Below, piece by piece: positions 32,871-44,460 of a stretch of 64,000 nt of DNA (the first letter of the stretch is position 1; each line of letters starts with the position of its first letter). Origin of the DNA: Berberis thunbergii. Taxonomy: Eukaryota; Streptophyta; Magnoliopsida; Ranunculales; Berberidaceae. Under the pieces are notes generated by a model. That model was given only the letters and a program-made list of their open reading frames with translations, was not told where the DNA came from and did not search any database. The stretch is taken from the NCBI GenBank assembly GCA_003290165.1, contig QNQO01007572.1:1-64000 (forward strand), in the 5' to 3' direction. Position numbers and translations under genes: made by a program.

Positions 32871-34132
32871 ATGGCACCATCTATGAAGGTTGGTAGTGCT
32901 TCAACCGGGTTGGGGGAGAGCTTAGTCAAGGTTCCAAAGGCACCTCTCACGTTCATGCAGGCATTAGGAGTAGTGAAGAATAAGCAGATTGATGAGACAC
33001 CAATGGAGAAGATGAGTTTTCAAAAAAACAATTTCCCGTCACTTTCTCTTACGAATGCAAACATGGCTAGGGGGATCCTTCGTGGAAAATCATGTTATTG
33101 TTTTGAAGCTTTAGAGCTTCAAACCGGCTTTGGAGGCAATCAGGGAGGACAACCATAACTCCTGGGAGATTGCCTGGGAATTTACAATGGGTTGCTCGAT
33201 CCAAGGCACGTCTTGCTTCTGGAGTCTGAATCAGAAGTCAAGAAAGTGTTGGTGAGGGACTCCTTTCTGATTCGAGGTGTCAAATTCAAGCTTTTCATTG
33301 ACACTTGGATTTTACCATGAAGATGGATCCGGTCGTTGCTCTGCTTTGGGTTGAACTTCCAGATTTTCCTTTACAAATTTTCCATTCCGTCATCATGAAG
33401 TCGATCGGTGATTCTTTTGGGATCTTCCTTCAGGTGGATGATAGTACCAAGTGTTTTACAAGGCCTAAGAAGAAACATATGTGCACAGAGAAGGACTTGA
33501 CTGCTCCGTTTGCCGACTAGGATATGGATTGATAAGTCGGGAAGTCATGGTCTCTGGCAGAAATTAGTGTTTCCAAGTTTCAAATATTATGAACATTGCA
33601 TGCTGATTGGGCACAAAGAAACAAATTTAGGAGAACTTGGGTGCAAGGCCGGAATAAAAAATTTGTGACTGAAAAATCAGTGAAAAGGAAAGAAGTTGCA
33701 ACACTTAAACAGGCATATAGACCGGTGGTTTTGGAGGCTGTTGCGGAAAAGAAGGACATTGGATTGAAAAGGCGCGAACAATTCAAAAGGGTAAGAAGTG
33801 CATAGTCCGACACAGGAGGTGGTAAGGAATGTTAGTAATTGTGCAAAAGAGAAGTCAAGGAGTAATAGAGGATATTGAACTCGAGTACTTTTCTATGCTA
33901 GCTAAGGAATGATTAGTAGATGAGGTGCTAATGGACGTCGATAATTTAGTTGTTGCAGAGGGTGCTGAAACAAAGTCAGTGTGTGTTACTGTTTCTGGTA
34001 ATAATACAATCTTTATCGAAGATGAAATAGGGCAACAATCAGCTGATGTTGCTAGCATAGATACATTGTTGATTGCGGCTCATGTAAAGAAAATAATTGG
34101 AGAATTGTATTATTGTTTTGTTCTTTGACTAA
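32871..34132 (+). pseudogene. L1-type LINE ORF1 (gag-like) remnant
   Basis: Plus-strand frames resemble ORF1 of plant L1-type LINEs, an RNA-binding protein with a DUF4283-type domain and a zinc knuckle. Visible pieces are PLTFMQALGV (32940), LLWVELPDFPLQIF...DSFGIFLQVDD (33340-33450) and a damaged knuckle-like YEHC..IGHK near 33590. Several frameshifts are present. The downstream part has no clear domain. Further LINE sequence resumes at 46561, after the Tat-B insertion. Confidence 0.65.
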
Positions 34133-34453
34133 ATACAAACTTATATAAGCTAACTTTCACCTAACCTTGTGGATAAACTTAAAACTGGCTATACAAGATA
34201 AAGTGTTATTTTGACTTTCATATTCTTACTTGACTTCTTTAACTATTCTGACTTTCCTATTTTAACTTTCTTATTTTTGTACATATTCTAACTTTCCTTC
34301 TTGTACAGGTGAATCAATCTTGGACTTGGGATTGGCTGTATTGAGTGCAAGCCCCACATATTCTAACAGATCAAGCATAACTCCTTTGTGGCAGGTAATG
34401 GTGTTAAATCGGTGATATGGAGCAAAATGAAACTACATAAGTTGTTGGTTTTA
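34133..34453. other. Unassigned, probably LINE-internal
   Basis: AT-rich, no domain recognised. It lies between the decayed ORF1 and the Tat-B target site. Confidence 0.35.
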
Positions 34454-34458
34454 CTAAT

Positions 34459-34896
34459 TGATGCAATCATTTTTTGCTCCCTACTTTGACCATGACTTGC
34501 AAACCTGTTGACCTGCACATGAGCCACGGGCCACCGTTGTGGTGGCCGATGGCATTCTGATGCTAAAGTTAGACAGGGATCTAAGGAAGATGTAATGTTG
34601 TAAACAAGGAATTTTTAGCGTACCTTAGCTTACCAAACTCATGTCTTACTTATAGTGCAGGAGTCTTGGTTTAACCAGACCATCAATGGCGTAGTTTAGG
34701 GAAGGAAATATGCTTGGAGATCCTTCTGTAATCAGGAGTTGTGCTGCGGAGGGAAGTTTACCTGTTAGCCATGTGCTCCTAGATATGCAAGAGATAGTTT
34801 CAATTCTGAGAGTGGTTTGTAAGTAGCAGTCTCCTTATGTGACATCTACTCTGGAATCTGCTTCCTAGTTGGAAGCAAAGAGCCGTTGTAATTGCC
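34459..34896 (-). repeat. Truncated 3' LTR of Tat-B
   Basis: It aligns with 45874-46322 (TCATTTTTTGCTCCCT, ACCGTTGTGGTGG, GTTGGAAGCAAAGAG). It breaks off directly into the antisense ORF tail at about 34896. The missing part includes the LTR's own 5' end, the polypurine tract and the N-terminal half of the antisense ORF. Confidence 0.8.
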
Positions 34897-35520
34897 TGTG
34901 GGGGTCGAACTCGGATGCTATCTATCGAGTGGACTCCCTGACAGGTCAGCTGCAAAACCCAGGTACCGCCACAAACTCGGGGGTCGTGAAGGCCTCTGTT
35001 TTTTCCCCCGAAGCAGAATTTGCTGGCATAAGATCCCAACTGAGGTTGGCCAAGTCAAATTTGGCATCCACCCGTACTGAACTAGGACGAACTCGGGCCG
35101 AGCCAGAGCAGTTGGATGCGGCTGTGGACAAGTATTCATCTGATCTGTGGGCCCAAGATGATGAGAGGAGGCGAGCGGAGACAGAGTGGGTCGTCGAACG
35201 ATGACAGCTGAAGTATGAAGTTGACAAAGGGCATCACCATTTTCTCAAGGCGGAGCGCTTACTGTCGGAAGAGCGTTCACACTATTCCGCCTTGGTGAAT
35301 GCGAGGATTTTGATATGTCGGGAAGGAGGTTGTTAATCTCATCGGAGGTTATTCGGGGAAGCTTCCCACTTTTGGAGCTTACAAGAGAATAACACCCCGA
35401 TGTCAATCTTGACTTCGCCCGTTATAGGAGGGTTGCTTTCGGACCCATCTCTCTAGGGGAAGGTTCTGGCTCTGCAGAACAAACTACTAAGGAGGTTGTT
35501 TCTCCTTAAAATAATTGTAA
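34892..35520 (+). pseudogene. Antisense extra-ORF tail, copy 1
   Basis: A plus-strand coiled-coil tail, antisense to Tat-B pol. FAGIRSQLRLAKSNLAS, then RTELGRTRAEPEQL and DDERRRAETEWVVER show long charged heptads. Later frames carry SEERSHYSALVNA and end in a short conserved box (FGPISL) before a UTR with GTTTTGTCCTTTACTG. It resembles the C-terminus of Tat-lineage extra ORFs. The N-terminal domain is absent. Frame changes are present. Confidence 0.65.
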
Positions 35521-36479
35521 AATCCTTCCCAGGATAGAAAAACATTTTTTTATGAAAGTAATGTTTTGTCCTTTACTGTTGAGTTTTCTTTAGACGCTTG
35601 GTAGATCGTAGAATCTGTATAGTTGGGCAGAATGCATGTTTTGTCAGTCGAGTTGTATTGTCACTGACCGTTTCTGCCTACTATTATTTCCTGGCAAGCC
35701 ATTCTGGTTTGCGAATTGATCGCATAGCAGGTCGTCATCGTCGTACGTAAAAATGTTGAAGAGACATTGGATTCGTCGATCAACGCAATCTGTGGTTGGC
35801 GGAATAGAAGTTGGGCACCTGAAGCTGTCATCATCAGTTGTGGAATGATTGAGCTTGTTTTACGATCATTGTTTGTTGGAGTGAAATGGTCCCTTGGCTA
35901 GTCGTCATCATCAGGCAGGCGAGCGCAAACTAGACTTAACTTATAAGTTCGACGATCATTGTTTATTGGAGAGCAATGATCCCTTGGCGAGTCGTCGTCA
36001 TCAAGCATCTAAGCGCTGACTAGACTCCCACTTCCTTGGCCATCGTCACCTGTGCTCATCGGACTTGGCTTTTGGCACCAGAAGCCATCGTCATCAGTTG
36101 TGAACTGATTAGCCTTACTTGGTAAGTTTGGCGATCATTATCTGTTGGAGAGAAATGATCCCTTGGCGAGTCGTCCTCATCAGACATGTGAGCGCTAACT
36201 AGACTCCCACTTCCTCGGTAGTCGTCGCCCGCGCGCGCCAGAGACTAGGGTTTAGGCACGAGAAGTCATCGTCATCAGCCACGAACTGACTAGGCTTATC
36301 TGGTAAGTTTGGTGATCATTGTCTGGTGGAGAGCAATGATCATTTGGCAACTCGTCGTCATCAGAAGTGTGAGCGCTGACTAGACTCCCACTTCCTCATC
36401 TGTCGTCGCTCACGCGCAATGGACTAGGCTTTGGGCACCAAAAGCTCGCGGGCAAGTCCTTGCTCTTGAGAAATCAATC
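35521..36479. repeat. Satellite block 1, ~180-bp monomers (Tat-B)
   Basis: A UTR-like lead-in is followed by tandem units marked by GGTAAGTTTGG.GATCATT (36121 and 36302, 181 bp apart) and by CTGACTAGACTCCCACTTCC. Each unit also contains GAGAGCAATGATCCCTTGGC and a GTCGTC(ATC)n stretch. Confidence 0.8.
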
Positions 36480-37205
36480 ATGGACCTGCGGGGGCCGTAT
36501 TCGGATGCTTTTATCTAGTGGACTCTCTGACAGGTCAGCTGCAAAATGCTGGTACCCGCCAAAAACTCGGGGGCCGTGAAGGCCTTTGTTTTTGCCTCTG
36601 AAACAGAGTTTGCTAGCATAAGATCCCAACTGAGGTTGGCCAAGTCAGATTTGGCATCCACCCGTGCTAAACTGGGACGGACTCGGACCAAGCTGGAGCG
36701 CTTGGATGCGATTGTTGACAAGTGCTTGTTCAATCTACAGGCCCAAGATTATGAGAGGAGGCGGGCGGAGACAGAATGGGTTGACAAACGATGGTAGTTG
36801 GAGTCTGAAGTTGACGAGAACCATCATCATTTTCGCGATGCAGAGTGCTTACTATCAGACCGTTTGCACTATTCCATTTTGGTGAATGCGGTTGATTTTG
36901 ATATGTCGGGAAGGAGGTCGATGATCTCGTCTGAGGTTAGTCGGGGCAGATAGCAGCTTTTGGAGCTTATCAGAGAAGAGCCCCTTGGTGTCAATCTTGA
37001 CTTTGCCCGTTATAAGAGAGCTGCTTTCGGACCCATCTCTCTAGCGGAAGGTTCTAGCTTTGGAGCTTATCAGAGAAGAGCCCCTTGGTGTCAATCTTGA
37101 CTTCGCCCGTTATAAGAGGGCTGCTTTCGGACCCATCTCTCTAGCGGAAGGTTCTAGCTCTGCAGGACAAGCTGCTAGGGAGGCTGTTTTTGCTTAAAAT
37201 AGTTG
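36480..37205 (+). pseudogene. Antisense extra-ORF tail, copy 2
   Basis: This repeats copy 1 at 1,590 bp distance (GGACCTGCGGGGGCCGTATT at 36482). It has the same coiled coil (SIRSQLRLAKSDLAS, RAKLGRTRTKLERL). Within it a ~97-bp stretch ending in GGAAGGTTCTAGC is tandemly duplicated (about 36957-37150). Confidence 0.65.
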
Positions 37206-38109
37206 TAACATCTTTCCCAGGACAGAAAACACGTTTTCTATGAAAGTGATGTTTTGTCCTTTACTGTTGAGTTTTCTTTAGACGCTTGGTAGATCTTAGA
37301 ATCAATACTATTAGGCAAAACTACATGTTTTTGTCAGTTGAGTTGTATTGTCACTGACCGTTTGTGGCTGTTATTGTTTCCTGATGAGCCATTCTGGTAT
37401 GCGATTTGATCGCTTAGCAGGTCGTCGTTGTCGCCGCACGTAAAAATGTTGAAGAGACATTGGATTCCTAGTTCGACGCAATTCGTGGGTGGCGGAATTG
37501 AAGTTGGGCACCGAAAGTTGTTGCCATCAGTTGTGGACTTATTATGCTTGTTCTGCGATCATTGTTTGTTGGATAGCAATGGTCGCTTGACGAGTTGTCG
37601 TAGACTAGACTTACCTTGTAATTTCGGCGATCATTGTTTGTTGGAGAGCAATGATCCCTTGGCAAGTCGTCATCATCAAGCGTCTGAGCGCTGACTAGAC
37701 TCCCACTTCCTTGGCCGTCATCACCTGTGCTCATCGAACTTGGCTTTTGGCACCAAAATCCATCGTCATCAGTTGTGAACTGATTAGCTTTACCTGGTAA
37801 GTTTGGCGATCATTATCTGTTGGAGAGAAATGATCCCTTGGCGAGTCGTCCTCATCAGATGTGTGAGCGCTAACTAGACTCCCACTTCCTCGACCATCGT
37901 TACCCGTGGGCAAAAGACTAGTTTTAGGCACGAGAAGTAGTCGTCATCAATCGCGAACTGACTAGGCTTACCTGATAAGTTTGCCGACATTGTCTAATGG
38001 AGAGCAATGATCCTTTGGCAAGTCGTCGTCATCAGGCGTGTGAGCGCTAATTAGACTCCCACTTCCTCGGCCGTCGTCGCTCACGCGCAGCAAACTAGGC
38101 TTTGGGCAC
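37206..38109. repeat. Satellite block 2, ~178-bp monomers (Tat-B)
   Basis: Same monomer as block 1, with junction words at 37797 and 37974 (177 bp apart). The UTR-like lead-in (GTTTTGTCCTTTACTG) repeats that of block 1. Confidence 0.8.
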
Positions 38110-39110
38110 CAAAAGCTCACGGGCGAATCCTTGCTCTTGAGAAAGCTATCGTGGACCTGCGAGGGTCGTATTCAGATGCTCTCTATCGAGTGGACTCCCT
38201 GATAGGTCAGCAGCAAAATGTTGGTACCGCCACGAACTCGGGGGCCGTGAATGCCGTTGTTTTTGCCTCTGAAGCAGAGTTTGCTGGCATAAGATCCCAA
38301 CTGAGGTTGGCCAAGTCATATTTGGCATCCACCCATGCTAAATTGGGATGGACTCGGACCGAGCTGGAGTGCTTGGATGCGGTTGTTGACCAAGTGTTTG
38401 TACTAGGCTTTGCGCACAAGAAGCTCGCAACGGACTAGGCTTTGCTCACAAGAAGCTCGCGGGCGAGTCCTTGCACTGGAGAAAGCTTTCATGGACCTAC
38501 GGGGATCATATTTGGATGCTCTCTACCGAGTGGACTCCCTGATAGGTCAGAGGCAAAACACTGGTACCGCCACGAACAAGGGGGTAGTGATGGCCGTTGT
38601 TTCTGCGTCTGAAGCAGAGTTTGCTGGCATAAGATCCCAACTGAGGTTGGCCAAGTCAGATTTGGCATCCACCCGTGCTAAATTGGGATGGACTTGAGCC
38701 AAACTGGAGCATTTGGATGCTGCTGTGGACAAGTTTTCGTCTGATCTGCGAGCATAAAATGATGAGAGGATTTGGGTGGAGAGAGAATGGGTCGTCGAAC
38801 CACGGCAACTGGAGTCTGAAGTTGTCGAAGGGCATCGCTGTATTCGTGAGGCCGAACACTTACTGTCAGAAGAGCGTTCACACTATTCCGCCTTGGTGAA
38901 GTGGTGGATTTGATATGTCAGGATGGAGGTCGCTGAACTCGTTAGAGGTTATTCGGTATAGATTGCAGCTTTTGGAGCTTATCAGATAAGAACACCTTGG
39001 TGTCAATCTTGACTTCACCCATTATAGAAGGGCTGCTTTCAAAACCATCTTTCTAATGGAAGGTTCTCGCTCTACAAGACAAGTTGCTGAGGAGGTCGTT
39101 TCTTTTTAAA
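38110..39110 (+). pseudogene. Antisense extra-ORF tail, copies 3 and 4
   Basis: Copy 3 (38153-38400) keeps only the first ~250 bp of the coiled-coil block and is cut short at a GCTTTG.GCACAAGAAGCTCGC repeat. Copy 4 (from 38491, 338 bp later) runs to the end of the ORF tail at about 39110. Both contain FAGIRSQLRLAKS. Frames are broken. Confidence 0.65.
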
Positions 39111-41060
39111 ATAGTTGTAACGTCCTTCCGAGGACAAATTTTTTTTTTATGAAAGTAATGTTTTGTCCTTTACTGTTGAGTTTTCTTTAGACGCTTGGTA
39201 AATCGTGGAATTTGTATTGTTGGGCAAAATGCATGTTTTTGTCAATCGAGTTGTAATGTCTTTGACCGTTTCTAACTGCTATTGTTTCCTGGCGAGCCAT
39301 TCTGGTCTGCAAATTGATCGCTTAGTGGGTCATCATCGTCGCACGTAAAAATGTTGAAGAGACATTGGATTCGTCGATCGATGCAATCCGTGGGTGGCAG
39401 AGTAGAATTTGGGCACCTAAAGCTATCATCATCAGTTGTGGACTGATTAAGCTTGTTATGCGATCATTGTTTGTTGGAGAGCAATAGTCCCTTGGCGAGT
39501 TCGGCGATCATTGTATGTTGGAGAGCAATAATCCCTTGGCGAGTTGTCGTCATTAGGCGTGTGAGCGCTAGCTTGACTCCCACTTCATCGATCGTCATCG
39601 CCTACATGTAGCGGACTAAGCTTTTAGCACCAGAAGTCGTCGTCATCAGTCGCAAACTGACTAGGCTTACCTGGTAAGTTCAACAATCATTGTCTGATGG
39701 AGAGCAATGATCCTTTGGCATGTCATCGTCATCACGCGTGTGAACGCTGACTATACTCCCACTTCCTAGGCCGTCATCGCTTGCGCGCAGCGGATTAAGC
39801 TTGGGCACCAGAAGTCGTCGTCATCAGTCACGATTTCACTGGGCTTACCTGGTAAATTCGGCAATCATTGTCTATTGGAGAGCAATGATCCCTTGGTGAG
39901 TCATCATCATTAGGCGTGTGAGCACTGACTAAACTCCCACTTCTCCAGTCGTCGCCCGCGCAAAGTGAACTAAGCTTTGGGCACCAGAAGTCATCGTCGG
40001 TCGCGAGACTAGGCTTACTGGTAAGTTTGGCGATCATTAGCTATTGGAGAGAAATGATCCCTTGGCGAGTCATCGTCATTAGGCATGTGAGCACTGACTA
40101 GACTCCCACTTCCTCGGCCATCGTTGCTCACGCGCAACAGACTAGGCTTTTGGCACCAGAAGTTGTCGTCATCAGTCGCGAACTAACTAGGCTTACCTGG
40201 TAAGTTTGGCAATCATTGTTTGATGGAAAGCAATGATCCTTTGGCATATCATCGTCATCAGGCGTGTGAGCGCTGAATCTACTCCCACTTCCTCGGCCAT
40301 CATCGCCTGCGCGCAATAGATTAAGCTTGGGCACCAGAAGTCATTGTCATCAATCACGATTTGTCTAGGCTTACCTGGTAAGTTCGGCAATCATTTTATG
40401 TTGGAGAGCAATGATCCCTTGGTGAGTCATCATCATCAGGCATGTGAGCGCTGACTAGACTCCCACTTCCTCGGTCATCGTCTCTCGCGCGAAGTGAACT
40501 ACGTTTTGGGCACCAGAAGTCTTCGTCATCAATTGTGAACTGATTAGGCTTACCTAATAAGTTTGGTGATCATTGTCTATTAGAGACCAATGATCTCTTG
40601 GCGAGTCATCGTCATCAGGCGTGTGAGTGCTGATTAGACTCCAACTTCCTAGGTCATCGTCGCTCGTGCGCAGAGAACTAGGCTTTGAGCAACAAAAGCC
40701 GTCAAAATCAGTCGTGAACTGACTAAGCTTACCTGGTAAGTTCGGCAATCGTTGTCTGTTTGAGAGCAATGATCTATTGGCAAGTCATCGTCATCAGGCG
40801 TGTGAGCGCTGACTAGACTCCTACTTCCTCGGCCGTCGTCGCCCGCACGCAGCTGACTAGGCTTTGGGCACTAGAAGTCATTTTTATCAGTCGCGAACTA
40901 ACTAGGCTTACCTGGTAAGTTTGGTGATCATTGTCTGTTGGAGAGCAATGATCCCTTGGCTAGTCGTCGCTATTAGGCGTGTGAGCGCTGGCTAGACTCC
41001 CACTTCCTCGACCGTCGTCGTCTGCAACAGTGGACTAGGCTTTGCGGCTTACATTCAAGT
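39111..41060. repeat. Satellite block 3, ~179-bp monomers (Tat-B)
   Basis: The longest array. GGTAAGTT words lie at 39673, 39851, 40020, 40199, 40377, ~40557, 40735 and 40914, mostly 177-181 bp apart (one of 169). Monomers share CTGACTAGACTCCCACTTCC and a TGGGCACCAGAAG box. Short minus-strand ORFs here are by-products of the repeat. Confidence 0.87.
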
Positions 41061-42282
41061 CTGGTCACGCCGGGTGTGATCGGGAGCTATAACAGACAAC
41101 AGTGGAAGTTCTAGTAAAAGCAAATATTTTTATAGATAATATTTTTTTAGATGCTCTACATTTCATGGTCGTTTAAGCTCATAGCAGTCTACGTCTTCCT
41201 GCTAGTACGTCCCCGGCCTATTGTCCTTAGTTACTCTATAGGGTCCTTCCCAGTTTGGGTTTAGCTTTCCTGTGCCATCTTTTTTGGTGTTTTGTTGGGT
41301 TTTTTTTAGTACCCAGTTTCCTACCTTGAATTCGCTTGACTTGACTTTTTTGTTGTAGTATTGTGTCATTCATTGTTGTTAGGTGGCTATCTTAGCGGAT
41401 AGGCTAAATTATATTTTTCATCGAGGAGGTCTAGCCCAACGCATAAGGCTTCATTGTTACCATCTGGTCTAAATTCTTCCATTCGGAAGGTTGGCACCTC
41501 GAGTTCTACCAGAACCATAACTTCTAACCCGTATGCTAGGGCGAAATGTATCTCTCTGGTAGGGATTATTTTAGTTGTCTAATATGCCCATAGTATACTT
41601 GGTAGCTCTGGAACCCATTTTCCTGTGGCCGCATCAAGTTTCCTTTTGATCACCTCTAGGATTGTTCGATTGGTAACCACCGTTTGGCCGTTAGCTAGGG
41701 GGTGCCTTGGCGAGGAAAAATGATGATTAATATTTAAACTTTTGCACAATTTTTAACGTTGATACCTTCGAACTGAGTTCCATTGTCGCTAACCAATACC
41801 CTAGAGATGCGAAATCTACAAACGATGGTGGCCCATATGAATTTTTCTATTTGGACCTGCGCTATTTTGGATAGGGGCTTGGCTTCGAGTCACTTGGTAA
41901 AGTAGTCGACAGCCATAAGAAGGAATCTTTTACCAGCTGATGCTGGGAGCGGTCTGACGATGTCTAATATCCATTGTGCAAATGACCACGGACTAGTCAT
42001 CGGTGTCGATGACTGGGGTGGCATATGTGTGTATGGTGCGAACCTCTTACACTTGTCACATTTGCAGACTATGTCTTTGGCGTCTCGCTGCATGGTCAGC
42101 CAATAGTACCCTAAAGTCAAAGGTTTGTGAGCGAGGGTTCTTCCGCCCAGATGATTTCCACATATACTGTTGTGGATCCTTCCCAAAACTTGATTTGCCT
42201 CTGAAGGTGACAAACATTGGAGCAAGGGCCCAGTCACGGATCTCCTGTATAACTTGTTGTTTAGGATAGTGTACTTTGTCAC
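41061..42282 (-). pseudogene. Tat-B integrase
   Basis: The 42282-41890 frame holds the HHCC zinc region (CGNHLGGRTLAHK...GYYWLTMQRDA, CKCDKCKRF) and the start of the core (WILDIVRPLP, FLLMAVDYFTK). The core continues in broken frames with VSDNGTQFEG near 41785. Later pieces include RKLGTKKN, like the integrase C-terminal region. The sequence stops being coding near 41100, where the satellite begins. Confidence 0.85.
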
Positions 42283-42294
42283 TCTACTAGCCTT

Positions 42295-43020
42295 CTAGCT
42301 TTGACCTTTCTCGGTCGGTAGGGCTCCGACTGGGATGTATTCGAGTATCGGAGTCATCCAATTTGGTTGCGCGCCAGTCACGTATACATTTCTAGGCTCT
42401 TCTTCGTCAAGGCTTGATTGCTCTTGATATTCGACGAGGCCGCTTGATACTTCATCAAAGGCTGAGGTCTTTCTGGCTAGCACGTCGGTTCTTTTGTTGT
42501 CATCTCGAGGGCAATGTATGAGCTCGCACCTCTTGAACCCACCCATTACGCCAAGTACCTTGTCGCGGTAGGTTATCATGCAGGGGTCCTTGTTGAAATC
42601 TTCTTTGACCTGGATGACCATCAGTCTTGAGTCGCTGTAAGCCATTAGGTGATCTATCCCAATCCCCAAGGCTAGCTTTAGACCAGATAGGAGTGTTTCG
42701 TATTCGGCCTCGTTGTTTGAAGCACGGAAGCCGAACCTGACTGCTTTTGCGAGATTGAAGCTATTGGGCCAGCGAAGTGTCACTTCGGTTCCGCTTGTTT
42801 TCCCCATTGATGATCCATCGCAGCGCAAGACCCAATTTTGGGTGCTTGAGTTCGAGGTTTGGTGATCTGACTTCGACTCTTCTCTACCGATGAACTCGGC
42901 GATGAAGTTTGCTAGTGCCTGGGCTTTTATGGCGATTCTTGGAGCATAACTTATATCAAAGTGTCCGAGCTCTACCGAGCATTTCACCATTTTGCTGGAT
43001 AACTCTAGTTTATGCAACAC
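42295..43020 (-). pseudogene. Tat-B second RNase H (archaeal type)
   Basis: A 241-residue open frame starts with the end of the RT-linked RNase H/connection region (FDISYAPRIAIKAQALANFI). It continues as a second RNase H with WVLRCDGSS, ASNNEAEYETLLSGL, YSDSRLMVIQV and HCPRDDNKRTDVLA. These give the Asp, Glu, Asp, Asp positions. A second RNase H of this type is a hallmark of the Tat lineage. It is the best-preserved part of Tat-B. Confidence 0.88.
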
Positions 43021-43330
43021 TAAGTGAAGCGGATGCTTGGTCAGAACCGTTATAGAAGGGGCCTAACAATAGTGCCTCATATTCCTGAAGGTAACGACCA
43101 GTGCCAGAACTAATTTTTCTAGGTTTGGGTAGTGTGCTTCTGTTTCCACAAAGGCTTTGTTGGTGTAATACACCGGTATTTGGGTCCCCCGTTCGTCTCG
43201 TACGAGGGCTAAGCTGACAGTGTGCTTGGAAACAGACAAGTATAAGTAGAGTGTTTCATCGGTTGCTGGTTCTGAGAGTAGTTTTGAATTTCCCATGTAT
43301 GCTTTCAGGATTTGAAAGGCTTATTCTCAC
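43021..43330 (-). pseudogene. Tat-B RT-linked RNase H
   Basis: The 43296-43063 frame carries YLYLSVSKHTVSLALVRDE, then VYYTNKAFVETEAHYPNLEK and LALVVTFRNMRHY, the gypsy RNase H connection region. Frames break at both ends. Confidence 0.82.
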
Positions 43331-44460
43331 TCCTTGTTCCACGAGAACCCTTTCTTTCCCCTTAGAATTTTAGAGAAAGGAAGGCACTTGTTCCACGAGA
43401 ACCCTTTGTTTCCCCATAGAATTGTACCCTACCAGTCAGGCTCAGAACGTTCTTGATGCTAGCTGGGGCTTTCATGTATAGAAGGGCCTGAATTTGCTTT
43501 GGGTCGCCCTCGATCCCTCTCTTGTTTACTATATAGCCAAAGTATTTATAGACTCAACTCCGAACGTACACTTTTGTGGGTTGAGCTTCATCTGGTATTT
43601 CCTGAGCTGGATGAACGCTTCAGTGAGGTATCTTGTGATACCTTTGTGTGTTGGAGGGTTCATGGATCCCAAGAAAGTTGGCAAGCTACAAAAGGGGAGA
43701 TCATAGTCCCACATTGCCTGGGTACTGGAGGGTGACGTACTATAAATGTACGAGTTTGGATCTACAAAGTACTATGCATTTTAAAGCCGTACGGGCCTTG
43801 GGCCCAAATTGGACAATATAGTACTCTGTGCATCGGGTCGTGACATCTCTCATGTGGTCGGGGCTGCGGAGGCTCTTGACCAACATTTTATCAATGTAGA
43901 CCTCCATGTTCCTACTTATCTGTTATTTAAACATCCAGTTTATCAGTCGACGATAGGTGGCACCTGCGTTCTTTAAGTCGAACAACATCACCCTACAACA
44001 ATATATCCTTCTTTTAGTTACGAATGATGCCTTTTCTTGATCCGGTGGGTGCATCAATATTTTATTGTAGCCTGAGTAGGCGTCCATGAAACTTAGTAAG
44101 CTATGTCCGGACATGGCGTACACGATCGATTGATGCGGGGGAGTGGGAGGTTGTCATTCAGGCAAGCTTTGTTTAGGGACGTGTAGTCTACAACACCCTC
44201 CTCTTCCCATTTTTCTTTCTTACAAGAACGGTGTTGGCCAACCAGTCTAGGTACCGCGCTTCCTTAATCATGTCCTCGTTGAGTAAACATTGTACCTCCT
44301 TGTTTATGATAGCGTTCCTCTTGGGTGCCACAGTCTTCTTTTCCTGTCATATGATTTTCCTCGTGGGGTCCACCTTCAGACGTTGAGGGATTATTGGCGG
44401 GTCGATTCCCGTCATGTCTCGCATGGTCCAGGCAAAGATGTCCTAATTCTATTGTAGTAC
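43331..44460 (-). pseudogene. Tat-B reverse transcriptase, interrupted
   Basis: Minus-strand pieces: RYLDWLANTVLVRKKNGKRR (near 44230), SFMDAYSGYNKILMHP (44090), LFDLKNAGATYRRLIN (43960), a VYIDKMLVKS box where the catalytic YVDD is expected (43905), and QLRKYQMKLNPQKCTFGV (43600). A 212-bp insert (43634-43845) lies between the catalytic box and the last piece. A partial duplication of an ENPLFPL-like segment (GTTCCACGAGAACCCTTT, 43338 and 43390) follows. Several stops. Confidence 0.82.
43634..43845 (+). mobile_element. Small solo-LTR/TRIM-like insert
   Basis: A 212-bp foreign block in Tat-B RT starts TGTGATACC and ends GGTCGTGACA, flanked by near-identical 5-mers TATCT and TCTCT. It contains CATAGTCCCACATTGCCTGG, a TATAAATG box and TTAAAGCCGTACGGGCC, giving it an LTR/promoter look on the plus strand. 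Boundaries are inferred from where RT similarity stops and resumes. Confidence 0.5.

Noticed and set aside
39600..41060. Several minus-strand ORFs of 65-71 residues
   Set aside because: They are the same frame of the ~179-bp satellite repeated; no domain and no start context.
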